Part shown: positions 17,413 through 24,783 of the stretch, one piece after another
Numbering within the stretch: position 1 is the stretch's first letter
How the letters are laid out: the number at the start of each line of letters is the position of its first letter
Assembly: GCA_017525225.1 (NCBI GenBank)
Contig: JAFXTB010000155.1
Span: forward strand, 19,013 to 83,012
Source: Kiritimatiellia bacterium
Lineage (GTDB): Bacteria > Verrucomicrobiota > Kiritimatiellia > RFP12 > UBA1067
Direction of reading: 5' to 3'
DNA length: 64,000 nt
Translations under genes and position numbers: made by a program
The notes under the pieces: generated by a model
What the model was told of the DNA's origin: nothing
Seen by the model: only the letters and a program-made list of their open reading frames with translations
The model's database searches: none

Positions 17413-18393
17413 TTATTTCACCCACCTGCCGAATGTCGCGTAAAACGGGGCAAACTTGCCTTGCTCTTCGACCGGGCGTCGGGCCGAGCCGGGCCCTTCA
17501 AGGATCGCGAAGACAAGTTCCTTGAACTTCCCCTTGAACTCCGGCTCCTCGAGAACGCGGCGAAACTGGTCCGCTACCGCATCGCACGGCAGCTTGTTCA
17601 CGCCGCAACCGAACGCGCCGAGCACGATGCTGTCGTGTCCGTTCTTCAGGGCGATGCGGTAGATGGTACGTATCTTGTTGAGCTGGATGGCATCGCCCTG
17701 CGTCGTGAAGCCGCCGTCAGGCGCCATGTACTGCCGCTCTTCGTTACAGTAGTTGTTCGGCTCGCGGAAGCTCAGGGCGGCGACCGTGATCACACCGCAG
17801 GCAAACGGTTTCTCACGAAAGGCATATCCGTCGCGAAGGTTCCTACGGAAGAAAACGACGCCCGGCGAATAGATGCCGCCGAAGTCGATGTCCAGCGGAT
17901 AGGCGTTGAACCGGTGCGGCACTTCCGCTTCCTGCACGCACCTGTACTTCGGATCGTAATACTGGTAGAGCGACTGGCTCAGCGTCGAAAGGCGGCAGAG
18001 CGTCTCCTCCTGCGCGCTCATGCCTCTGTCGTAACCGCCGCCCGGACGCCTGCGCGAGGCAAGGTTCAGGATGGCGGGATGCAATCCGCATTTGATCATC
18101 TGCTCTGCAACGTCAACGCAGTCGGCGTTAACGCACCCCGTCTTCGTCTCGCATCCGCACTGCGGCACGTCGTCCACGTCGAAAGATTTCGCATAGACTT
18201 TCGTACCGGCGAGCAGGGCGTTCCTGTCGCCAAGACCGACGATCCGTCCGTCAGGCAGCCGGTAACCCCAGTACCGGAACACTTCGACGTTGTTCCTGTA
18301 AACATCCTCCATGACGCGTTTCTTCCCGAAACGCCCGCCATGAGCGATCTGGTCTTTGGCTTTTTCGACATCCCAATCGTCAATTCCAATCAT
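17413..18393 (-). CDS. Microbial poly(ADP-ribose) glycohydrolase, TIGR02452 family
   Basis: This 326-residue macrodomain-type enzyme removes ADP-ribose from modified macromolecules. The PARG signature GGG-X7-QEE is present as PGGGYDRGMSAQEE (GGG 118-120, QEE 128-130), where the second Glu is catalytic. It is preceded by AILNLASRRRPG and followed by the family's VLGAFGCGVNKLP-type adenosine-binding motif near the C-terminus. A DUF2263-like N-terminal region carries a Cys cluster (CGCETKTGCVNADC). It is the last gene of the operon ART-NADAR-PfkB-PARG and lies directly before tRNA-Leu copy A. AAGGA precedes the ATG by eight bases. As an eraser it could reverse the product of the ART-like gene in the same operon. 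Confidence 0.9.
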   Translation of the reverse strand: MIGIDDWDVEKAKDQIAHGGRFGKKRVMEDVYRNNVEVFRYWGYRLPDGRIVGLGDRNALLAGTKVYAKSFDVDDVPQCGCETKTGCVNADCVDVAEQMIKCGLHPAILNLASRRRPGGGYDRGMSAQEETLCRLSTLSQSLYQYYDPKYRCVQEAEVPHRFNAYPLDIDFGGIYSPGVVFFRRNLRDGYAFREKPFACGVITVAALSFREPNNYCNEERQYMAPDGGFTTQGDAIQLNKIRTIYRIALKNGHDSIVLGAFGCGVNKLPCDAVADQFRRVLEEPEFKGKFKELVFAILEGPGSARRPVEEQGKFAPFYATFGRWVK

Positions 18394-18417
18394 GCCTTCA
18401 GTTCCTTTCCAGACATT

Positions 18418-19374
18418 TCAAAGAGGCTTTTCGACGATTCCGCGGACTCCAAGTTCTTTCAGAAGTTCGTCCGAGCAGGTGGTGATGTACGAGCAGTTGC
18501 ACGAGGCGTACCACTGTCCGGTCGAGAGCGCGACCGCGACACGTTCCGGCGTCAGCTCCGCGAACCTCATGCCCCCGCTCCGCCAGAGGGTCGTCAGGAA
18601 ACCACATGTCGTCCAGTCTCCAGACCCTTCAGGGTTGAGCACGTTGTCGTTGACGAAGCCTGGGACAGTCTGCCAGCCCTTGCCGGGGAAACGGAAGCGC
18701 GCGCCGGCAGGGCCACCGAGTGTCTGGATGAAAAGCTTGTCGGGATAGCGCTCAACGAACGAAATGTCGGGAAAGTCCTCGTTGGAGAACTTGACGACAG
18801 TCGCGAGCTCGATCGCCTTCATGCAGGCCGGATCCTTGGGGTTGCAGGGCTCGAAGTAGACGAGCGTACCCTTCTCCCTGAGGATCCGTGCGAGCTCGCG
18901 GTGTCCTGCTGCCGCGGTGTCGAAGAAGAAGACGTCCGGGACGAAGTCCAGCGCCGCCACCAGCGCCCGCGCCTGGTCGATCTTGATGTACGTCCAGCGC
19001 GGGAACCGGCTCTTGACACCGCGTGCCTTATCCTTCGCGTTGGAGGTGCGGATGGCCTTCTTGTTCGGGCCACCCTCCACCTTCGTCGTGCACACGGTGA
19101 GGAGCGTGGTGCCGCCGTCAGGCGTGTTGGTGACGAACCGCGTGTCGCAGCCGAAGTCCGCAAGGCCGGACTTCAGGAGCAATCCCTCCTCCGTGTCGTC
19201 GAAGCGTCCGATGGGGAGGGCATGCCAGCCGAGGACGGCAAGCAGCTTGGAAACCACGCCGCCGGTTCCGCCGACCTCGTGGGCCATGACCTGTTCGGGA
19301 GCCTTGCGGTCCTCTTTCCAGGTGATGGTGTCGTAGTTGAACATGCCGCCGATCAAACACGTTGGTTTACTCAT
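18418..19374 (-). CDS. PfkB/ribokinase-family carbohydrate or nucleoside kinase
   Basis: This 318-residue member of the PfkB kinase family has the N-terminal substrate/lid motif HEVGGTGGVVSKLLAVLG (33-49) and C-terminal NPEGSGDWTTCGF (247-259), where Asp253 is the expected catalytic base and GSGD the anion hole. An atypical Lys-rich insert (NKKAIRTSNAKDKARG, about 104-119) sits in the middle. The family phosphorylates ribose, adenosine, fructose or similar. Position between PARG and NADAR makes ribose or an ADP-ribose breakdown product an attractive substrate, by inference only. AAAGGA supports the ATG. It follows NADAR by 29 bases. Confidence 0.8.
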   Translation of the reverse strand: MSKPTCLIGGMFNYDTITWKEDRKAPEQVMAHEVGGTGGVVSKLLAVLGWHALPIGRFDDTEEGLLLKSGLADFGCDTRFVTNTPDGGTTLLTVCTTKVEGGPNKKAIRTSNAKDKARGVKSRFPRWTYIKIDQARALVAALDFVPDVFFFDTAAAGHRELARILREKGTLVYFEPCNPKDPACMKAIELATVVKFSNEDFPDISFVERYPDKLFIQTLGGPAGARFRFPGKGWQTVPGFVNDNVLNPEGSGDWTTCGFLTTLWRSGGMRFAELTPERVAVALSTGQWYASCNCSYITTCSDELLKELGVRGIVEKPL

Positions 19375-19403
19375 TGCAAAGTCCTTTCATCTAGGGAATA
19401 CCA

Positions 19404-20036
19404 TCAAGATTCTTCGTTCTTACGGACATTCTGTAAGATCTTTATGTAAGCCAATGCATCGTCCGGTAGTCTATACTCCAGTTGCCCGCGATCGCGCAGT
19501 TCCATCAGCAGTCGTCCGAGAACGTTCGGTCCGGAGAAGTGCACCCCGTCGCCGGCAGGCTTCACGCCCCAGCAGTCCGGCTGCGCCTTTGGAAAGGTCG
19601 TCTGGTCTTCAACGATGAATCTGCCGCGGCTCCGCTCAAGTTCCGTCCGGAACAGCTCGCACTGCTCATACTTCTTCACAAGCGCGAACTTCAGCGCATC
19701 GAGGATCATCGTGCCCCAATCGGGACGGCGATACGCCTTCTCGTAGCTCTTGACCGTGCGCTTGACCTCATGGCAGATCTTGCCGCGTGCGGTAATCCCG
19801 TTCCAGATCCTCTTGATGATCTCAGGATCCTTGAACTTCATGAGCTGGAAAACCTGCTCGGCGTTCTTGAACGTCACGCCGTCAATGACAATCGGCGTCG
19901 CGTAGAAGTTGCAAAAGACGCCCCACTCCTCGGCGACCTTCCGAATTCGCACGCAGTCGGCGATCGGATAGGTCTGATAGCCGAAATACTGCGGATAGTT
20001 GTCCCGGATGAACTCGGCGACGCTGTAGAAACTCAT
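19404..20036 (-). CDS. NADAR-family N-glycosidase-like protein (YbiA-related)
   Basis: This is a 210-residue NADAR domain protein. The hallmark FCNFYATPIVIDGVTF (41-56), then NAEQVFQLMKF (58-68) and RRPDWGTMILDALKFALV match YbiA/NADAR enzymes, which cleave the N-glycosidic bond of riboflavin intermediates or ADP-ribosylated guanine. The latter activity fits this operon, where an ART-like protein is immediately upstream. The ATG at 20036 overlaps the ART stop (ATGA) and has GGAGG seven bases upstream inside that gene, so the two are translationally coupled. Confidence 0.85.
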   Translation of the reverse strand: MSFYSVAEFIRDNYPQYFGYQTYPIADCVRIRKVAEEWGVFCNFYATPIVIDGVTFKNAEQVFQLMKFKDPEIIKRIWNGITARGKICHEVKRTVKSYEKAYRRPDWGTMILDALKFALVKKYEQCELFRTELERSRGRFIVEDQTTFPKAQPDCWGVKPAGDGVHFSGPNVLGRLLMELRDRGQLEYRLPDDALAYIKILQNVRKNEES

Positions 20037-20605
20037 GCCGACACCTCCGCACGGCTTGTCAGGACCCACTTGCCCGCCTGCTGCTCAACATCGATCTTCT
20101 CGACCTTGAGGATCTTGACGTTCTCCTCGCAGAAGACGGCGACGTTCTTCTCGCCATCCGGCTTGTTCTGCGCCGTCGGCCAGACATTGAACAGGACACC
20201 CAGTCTGTTCAGAAATTCCGCCGCGGACTTCTCCTCAGCAAGGCCATTCGTCTTTGAACCCGTCAGCGTCATCCCGATCCACTTCCTGAACAGCTTACCG
20301 TGCACGAGCACCTTAGCCGGGGCTTTTACCCCCAGCGCAGACTCGACCTTAGCCACAATAGCCGCATTCGGAGGCGGATTAGACATGAGGTGATTCTCGG
20401 CCGTCAGATCTGGGATCTCGACCGTGTAGAGGTAGTGCGCGGGAGCCTTCACACCCTTCAGCGCGCGAGGATTCGAGTAATGGACGGCAGACCTCTCGGA
20501 CTCTGTCAGATAAACGCCAAAACCAAACTTGATGCCGGTGCCGTCGCCGGCGCGGCTCAAGTCGAACCTGTCAAACAGCTCAGGTGACCCATGGTACATT
20601 CTCAT
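20033..20605 (-). CDS. ADP-ribosyltransferase-like protein (ART-PolyVal type)
   Basis: This is a 190-residue protein with the N-terminal pattern of phage/polyvalent-protein ADP-ribosyltransferases: MYHGSPELFDRFDLSRAG (His5 in the YHGS motif), then FGFGVYLTES (27-36, containing the second conserved aromatic) and an early helix with HYSNP. The expected catalytic Glu could not be placed with certainty. Such enzymes transfer ADP-ribose from NAD to protein or nucleic acid. Its ATG overlaps the stop of the Cys-rich peptide and its own stop overlaps the NADAR start, so three genes are chained by ATGA overlaps. AGGA lies eight bases upstream. Activity and target are untested. Confidence 0.7.
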   Translation of the reverse strand: MRMYHGSPELFDRFDLSRAGDGTGIKFGFGVYLTESERSAVHYSNPRALKGVKAPAHYLYTVEIPDLTAENHLMSNPPPNAAIVAKVESALGVKAPAKVLVHGKLFRKWIGMTLTGSKTNGLAEEKSAAEFLNRLGVLFNVWPTAQNKPDGEKNVAVFCEENVKILKVEKIDVEQQAGKWVLTSRAEVSA

Positions 20606-20700
20606 GTGCAAGTTCCTTGGTGTTCGTGTTTCTTCGTAGGCGAATGGATACACCCCGATCCATAACATGTGCTACCGCAGCACCTACAGTTTGTACTCAT
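20602..20700 (-). CDS. 32-residue cysteine-rich peptide upstream of the ART gene
   Basis: A strong GGAGG lies nine bases before the ATG at 20700. The 32 codons begin MSTNCRCCGSTCYGSGC and contain six Cys and three His, ending in TGA that overlaps the ART start (ATGA). The Cys/His spacing suggests a metal-binding or redox peptide, or a leader peptide that senses translation. The palindromic promoter-like site at 20729-20750 lies just upstream, so it would be the first gene of the ART operon. No family is recognised. Confidence 0.5.
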   Translation of the reverse strand: MSTNCRCCGSTCYGSGCIHSPTKKHEHQGTCT

Positions 20701-20728
20701 TTCTTCTTTCCTCCAAAGATGGCAAGAC

Positions 20729-20750
20729 GACAGTATAGCATAATACTGTC
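20729..20750 (-). promoter_or_regulatory. Palindromic operator/promoter for the ART operon
   Basis: GACAGTAT-AGCATA-ATACTGTC is a perfect 8-bp inverted repeat with a 6-bp centre. On the minus strand it contains TATGCTATACT, a good -10 box, about 30 bases before the Cys-rich peptide start. A repressor bound to the palindrome would block that promoter. It occupies the 84-base gap after the RapZ-C gene. Confidence 0.5.
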
Positions 20751-20784
20751 GGGGGTTGGGAGATTGTTTTGCAAATCACGCATT

Positions 20785-21186
20785 TCATGCGTTCCAATAC
20801 TGCCTCGCAGCATGCGTGACCTCGATCTCAATACCTGCGGTGCCCGCCAGGCGTTCGGCGAAGCGCTCGGCTAGATACACCGACCTGTGGTGTCCTCCGT
20901 AACAGCCGAACGCGACCTGGAGATAGTCGCGTCCCGTCTCGGGAGCCGCCTCGATTGTCTGGCGGACAAGCGACTCCGCCGCGTCAAGGAAGCGCTCGAC
21001 ACGATCCCTGTGCCGTTCGAAGAAATCGATCACCGGCTTGTCCAGCCCCGAATAGCCGCGCAGAGTCACTTCGTCGTGCGGATCGGGCATCGACCGGCAG
21101 TCGAAGACGAATCCGCCCCAATAGTCGTCGTCAGCGTCCTCGGGCACGCCCCGCGGATAGGAAAACGACACGTTCGAAACCTTCAT
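20785..21186 (-). CDS. Stand-alone RapZ C-terminal domain protein
   Basis: This 133-residue protein matches the C-terminal half of RapZ (YvcJ), without the N-terminal kinase-like part. It shows VSFSYPRGVPEDAD, FVFDCRSMPDPH, the GYSGLDKPV segment and the signature GCYGGHHRSVYLAERFAERL (94-113). In E. coli this domain binds small RNAs and glucosamine-6-phosphate and dimerises. Stand-alone forms occur in phages and mobile elements; their role is not established. The start at 21186 overlaps the GP88 stop (ATGA) and uses a GGAGG inside that gene. Confidence 0.82.
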   Translation of the reverse strand: MKVSNVSFSYPRGVPEDADDDYWGGFVFDCRSMPDPHDEVTLRGYSGLDKPVIDFFERHRDRVERFLDAAESLVRQTIEAAPETGRDYLQVAFGCYGGHHRSVYLAERFAERLAGTAGIEIEVTHAARQYWNA

Positions 21187-22025
21187 GCTGACACCTCCGT
21201 TGCCTTCTTCGCGGCCTTGAGGGCCCAATCGTCTCCACCAACGACATTGAAGCGGATGTCGCCCGCGCCGCAACAGCCACACCCGTGCTCCGCGCAGTTC
21301 CTGCAATGCCAAACGGTGATTTCCTTCTCCGCCTCGCGCTCGGCGCGCTTGTTGGCGGTCTTCGCGTCACCTCCCTGCGCACGTAGTGCGCGGACAATCT
21401 CGTGTTTGCGGGCGAGAAAGCGGGCAAAGGACTTCTGGTAAGGGCAGTTCCCCGAGCCGTCCCAAACGACATGCGTCACGTCAAACCCGAGCCGGCGTGC
21501 CTCCGCCTCGCCCGCCTCGTCGCCCGTCCAAGCTGAATAGCGGACATGAAGGTTCGCGGGATGGTCGACAAGCGCGGGCAAAAGCTCAATCCGCTTCGTA
21601 TAAAGGATTGCGTGTACCGTCGGGTGGTGGCGCGCGGCCGCCTTGCACGCCTCAACTTGCTCGGCGTTCTCGAAGTCACCGCCGTCCGAAAGGCGGATCG
21701 GAAGGTGAAGGCGCCCGGCCTCCTTGTAGAAATGTTCGTAGTAGGCGTTCGGGTCGATCCGGCGGAGGACCGTGTTCTTCGCCTCAACCTTCCTGCAATT
21801 CGGCCGCAGCTTCGTGCAGATGTTGATCACGTAGCACGTCCCCGCGCACTTCTCGAGGCACGAGGGGTGGCATGTGATGATCGGGAGCGTCGCCTCGTTC
21901 ACACACAGCGTCTTGTGGTTGCCGAGGCCGACATGCGGCGCTTCGGCGAAACGCCCCTGGTATTTGGCCTCGAACGCGGCCACGTCGCGCTGCATCAGCT
22001 CGATAAGTTTAGTGAAGTCTTTCAT
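21183..22025 (-). CDS. GP88-family Cys-rich protein (phage-type)
   Basis: This 280-residue protein resembles phage 'gene product 88' proteins. It starts MKDFTKLIELMQRD, with LGNHKTLCVNEATLPIITC followed by the Cys cluster CHPSCLEKCAGTC and later CTKLRPNC. A barrel-like middle follows (IRLSDGGDF, ILYTKRIELLPAL) and a second cluster CRNCAEHGCGCCGAGD closes it. The two Cys clusters suggest an iron-sulfur or zinc site, and the layout recalls radical-SAM-like proteins, but no certain CX3CX2C motif is seen. It opens the cassette next to direct repeat B. It ends EVSA with the same junction sequence as the ART gene. Confidence 0.75.
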   Translation of the reverse strand: MKDFTKLIELMQRDVAAFEAKYQGRFAEAPHVGLGNHKTLCVNEATLPIITCHPSCLEKCAGTCYVINICTKLRPNCRKVEAKNTVLRRIDPNAYYEHFYKEAGRLHLPIRLSDGGDFENAEQVEACKAAARHHPTVHAILYTKRIELLPALVDHPANLHVRYSAWTGDEAGEAEARRLGFDVTHVVWDGSGNCPYQKSFARFLARKHEIVRALRAQGGDAKTANKRAEREAEKEITVWHCRNCAEHGCGCCGAGDIRFNVVGGDDWALKAAKKATEVSA

Positions 22026-22074
22026 TTGCTGTTTCCTCGTTCCAAGGTGATTTGAGTTCTAGCATACTTAATAT

Positions 22075-22274
22075 CACAGACGCAAAATCATCCGTTGGCA
22101 AACGGTTTGCGAGCATATCGCAGACCGCCAGTCAATTTTTATTGAAATTATTAAACATTTGTTGGAATGATTAAACGGTTTCTTCTGGATGGTGCCCCGA
22201 GGGGGAGTCGGACCCCCACGCCTTTCGGCCCGTGGATTTTGAGTCCAGGTCGTCTGCCATTCCGACACCGGGGC
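22075..22274. repeat. 200-bp direct repeat, copy B (tRNA-Leu plus leader)
   Basis: This is the partner of the block at 17152-17351, same orientation and same length. The 20-bp units here are 22157-22176 and 22137-22156. GATTTTGCGTCTGT at the right-to-left end is followed by TATTAAGTATGCT, a likely -10 region for GP88. The gap 22026-22305 contains only this repeat. Confidence 0.9.
22190..22274 (-). tRNA. tRNA-Leu (CAA), copy B
   Basis: Identical to copy A over all 85 bases, including the encoded CCA, the CAA anticodon and the unusual TCCGACT T loop. Confidence 0.9.
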
Positions 22275-22305
22275 TTCAATTTGCAGCCTCAGCAGTAGGT
22301 AAGCC

Positions 22306-22866
22306 TCAGGCGACTGGCCGCAGCCAGTATCCAAGGTCGTACAGCTGCGCAGTCAGTTCACGGCAGAGGCGGCTCACGATTTCGCGGCAGTGGGGAATGT
22401 CTTCAACCAGGGTCATGCCGTAGCAATCTGCGCGCTCCTCCGCGTATATCAGATGTTCGTCCGGACAGCCTTCGTTCTTCGGGCTAGGGCCCTCGGACAG
22501 ACCAAGCCCCACGCGGTCAAAGTCTATCGCCTTGAAGATGTCCGACGGACAGGCCACGCTCACGGTCGTCCAGAGGCCGCCGTACGAATCGTGGAGATGG
22601 AGCCTGACTACCACTTTGCGGCTGTCGGGCTCGCTAGGCTTCCTGCACGCCACTTCGAAAAGGAGGTCGGCATCTGTCCCGCTCAGCTCCGAAGTCATCG
22701 GGAAGAGGCGAGGCTCTCCGTCCCAGCCGCGCAGGGTTACCGAAGCAAACGCCCCGGTATCCCATGCGGAAGGCATAGGTTTGTTGATCCACACGTCCCG
22801 GATGGGCCGGCCCGTGCAATCCGAGGCCGCTCTGGACATCAGACTGGGGATGCTATACGCGATCAT
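22306..22866 (-). CDS. Uncharacterised 186-residue protein
   Basis: I do not recognise this protein. It begins MIAYSIPSLMSRAASDCTG and contains two beta-rich stretches (ASVTLRGWDGEPRLFPM and VVVRLHLHDSYGGLWTTV). AGGAGG lies five bases before the ATG at 22866, and the start lies 14 bases inside the end of the preceding 61-residue gene, so the two are co-translated. The pair might be antitoxin plus toxin, but no toxin motif is visible. Confidence 0.6.
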   Translation of the reverse strand: MIAYSIPSLMSRAASDCTGRPIRDVWINKPMPSAWDTGAFASVTLRGWDGEPRLFPMTSELSGTDADLLFEVACRKPSEPDSRKVVVRLHLHDSYGGLWTTVSVACPSDIFKAIDFDRVGLGLSEGPSPKNEGCPDEHLIYAEERADCYGMTLVEDIPHCREIVSRLCRELTAQLYDLGYWLRPVA

Positions 22867-23038
22867 GTTTTCCTCCTTCGATGAGTCGGTTCCAGGCTTC
22901 ACGATCGAGGATCACCGGGCCAGGGGCGTCGGGGTCGCTCATCCGGCCGATCTTCCTCGGGTTCTTCTTGTGCGCTAGGATGTCCTCAAACTCATAGATG
23001 GGGACCATCTTCCGCTTCTTCGGTCTGTTAATTGTCAT
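22853..23038 (-). CDS. Small basic protein, possibly antitoxin-like
   Basis: This is a 61-residue protein starting MTINRPKKRKMVPIYEF at ATG 23038, with AGGAAACAGGAA just upstream. The C-terminal PVILDREAWNRLIEGG resembles the VVLSREEWERLL end of Phd/YefM antitoxins, and the N-terminus is strongly basic. The overlap with the following 186-residue gene fits an antitoxin-toxin or regulator-effector pair. Both readings are tentative. Confidence 0.5.
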   Translation of the reverse strand: MTINRPKKRKMVPIYEFEDILAHKKNPRKIGRMSDPDAPGPVILDREAWNRLIEGGKHDRV

Positions 23039-23403
23039 TTCCTGTTTCCTCTTTTTTACCGTATTCACGTTGGCTGAATGCCAGCTCCAATAGAATACTA
23101 CATTCCTCTCAGCGTTTTATTACTCTTAAACGCGGGTTACATTTGCATGAACATCCCCAAAGGGCCCCCTGCCCCCATTGTTTTTGCGGCGGGAGTGGGC
23201 TTGTTTTCTCAAGGGATGCGTCTAGCGAAATAATGCCATAACTAGTTGTATAATAGGCGATGTTCATTTTTTGAAGTTATGAGGTGTTGATGGGGGTAGG
23301 TGTTGGCAACTTCGCGCCGGCGAAAACCCTTGCCGTCCACTTGTATCATATCACTAATCCATAAAAACCGCGGAACGCATTCCGCTCCAAAAGAAAGGCA
23401 GCA
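23039..23403. promoter_or_regulatory. Divergent intergenic region with a structured leader
   Basis: No gene is seen in these 365 bases. A plus-strand TATAAT lies at 23249-23254 without a good -35 box and would give a leader of about 140 bases for the sigma-like gene. That leader contains a TTCGC/GCGAA stem and a perfect GCGGAA-CGCA-TTCCGC hairpin (23370-23385) ending just before the ribosome-binding site. On the minus strand a TATTCT box near 23086 could serve the 61-residue gene. Confidence 0.4.
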
Positions 23404-24018
23404 ATGAAGGAAACGACAGATTCCAGCAAGCTCAACGAAAAGCGGGTCGAATCCACGCTGAAGAAGCTGACAAAGTGGATCGCCTACAAGACATACAACG
23501 CGGACCTTCCCGCCTCGCCCGAGGACATCGCCGTGGAGGCCATCACATACGCCATCATGCCAGCCCTGGAGGGGAAGACAGATTTCCCATCCTCCGAGGA
23601 GCACCTCATGCGCCGGGCGAGGCTGGTCGCCAGGTGGAGGATCCAGCAGGCAATCCAGAAGGCGGCCAAGGATCCCTGCCGCGAGTCCATGGACGACGCA
23701 ATGGAGGACGAAGACGGCACACCCCAGGAACACAGCGCCGCAGAGATCGAATACTCCATGCATTGCTACTACGAGGAGAAGCACCGCAGCGAAATGATGG
23801 CCCTGGGAAGGCAGGCGCTCGACAGGCTCGACGCCTTCCTGTCCGGGAAAGGCGTCTCCAAGCGCGACATCAAAATATACAAGGCCCGCAGCCTGTACGA
23901 AGCGCCAACCGATCTCGTGTGCGCCAGGTATGGCATCTCGAGGACAAACCTCTACAAGATCGTCTGCGTAATCAACGGCATACTGTCCCGCGACGGACGC
24001 TCGCTTGTCATGGACTAG
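23404..24018 (+). CDS. Small sigma-70/ECF-like regulator (A)
   Basis: This 204-residue protein is one of few on the plus strand. The N-terminal half has an ECF region-2-like pattern (KLTKWIAYKTYNADLPASPE, DIAVEAITYAI). The C-terminal half ends in a helix-turn-helix like region 4: SKRDIKIYKARSLYEAP, VCARYGISRTNLYKIV. The middle (residues 85-130) is acidic. It shares this plan, at low identity, with the protein at 38132-38749. If it is a sigma factor it is highly diverged; a DNA-binding regulator is the alternative. It is convergent with the retropepsin gene. Confidence 0.55.
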   Translation: MKETTDSSKLNEKRVESTLKKLTKWIAYKTYNADLPASPEDIAVEAITYAIMPALEGKTDFPSSEEHLMRRARLVARWRIQQAIQKAAKDPCRESMDDAMEDEDGTPQEHSAAEIEYSMHCYYEEKHRSEMMALGRQALDRLDAFLSGKGVSKRDIKIYKARSLYEAPTDLVCARYGISRTNLYKIVCVINGILSRDGRSLVMD

Positions 24019-24113
24019 CCCCTGTCAGAAGATAGTGTCAAATCTCGTCGCTAGAAGAATTCGACCTACGCTCCTTGCTTTCCGTTCCGTGCTCATCTCG
24101 CCGTTCCTTTCTG

Positions 24114-24713
24114 TCAGTTTTTCACGAATGTCAGCTTTCCGCCGACGCGGTCGACGACGAGGGTGAAGTTGGCGAAGAAGTCGTAGCCGATCACGCCCTC
24201 TGGAGGAACGTACTCGGGATTGTCCTTTACGTCACCACAAAGGATCTCGAACGGATATCCCATGAACTCGCATGGCAAACGCCGCACAGGCACAGTCCAT
24301 GGCTCGCCGGAGAATCCGCAATCTTCAACAACGTCGACGATCGGGAAATGCGGCGGCTGGTCCAGATAGTTGACATACGAGTACGCTGCACCCGTGTCGA
24401 TATAGCGCCTTGTATGAATTCCGCGGACATCCATTTTGACAACCCAGCCCGAATCGCGAACCTCGAGACGAACGTCCGTGCCGCCTTCGAGCGGAATAGG
24501 TTCGTCCGAGGTGATGATCTCGTTGTTCGGATAGTCGAACTTCGTGTACCGCTTCAGCGATCCGACGCCAGCGACGTGAAGACCGGGAATCCCGAAGAGT
24601 TCCTGAACGCCTGGAAGGACTGGTTCAATCGCGCGGGGAAACCCCGTGTCCATAAAACAGGTCTTTCCGTCTATCTCAACGACCGGCACCCTCTTGATCA
24701 ATTTGAATTGCAT
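24114..24713 (-). CDS. Retropepsin-like aspartic protease with two DTG motifs
   Basis: This 199-residue protein has FMDTGFP (Asp22) and YIDTGAAYSYV (Asp106), two candidate active-site triplets in one chain. It ends GYDFFANFTLVVDRVGGKLTF, the usual terminus of bacterial aspartyl protease domains. Retropepsins carry one DTG per monomer, so two suggests a tandem, pepsin-like arrangement or one non-catalytic lobe. No signal peptide. AGGAG lies eight bases before the ATG at 24713. A fragment of a second copy survives at 13148-13205. Confidence 0.7.
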   Translation of the reverse strand: MQFKLIKRVPVVEIDGKTCFMDTGFPRAIEPVLPGVQELFGIPGLHVAGVGSLKRYTKFDYPNNEIITSDEPIPLEGGTDVRLEVRDSGWVVKMDVRGIHTRRYIDTGAAYSYVNYLDQPPHFPIVDVVEDCGFSGEPWTVPVRRLPCEFMGYPFEILCGDVKDNPEYVPPEGVIGYDFFANFTLVVDRVGGKLTFVKN

Positions 24714-24783
24714 TACATAATCTCCTAGGCAGGATCTTCGTTCCAGGCCAGCGCGCGAAAAAGCCATAACTTTCCCACCACCA

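Noticed and set aside
17407..19449. 680-codon plus-strand frame
   Set aside because: Shadow of the PARG and PfkB genes on the other strand; low-complexity composition and no family.
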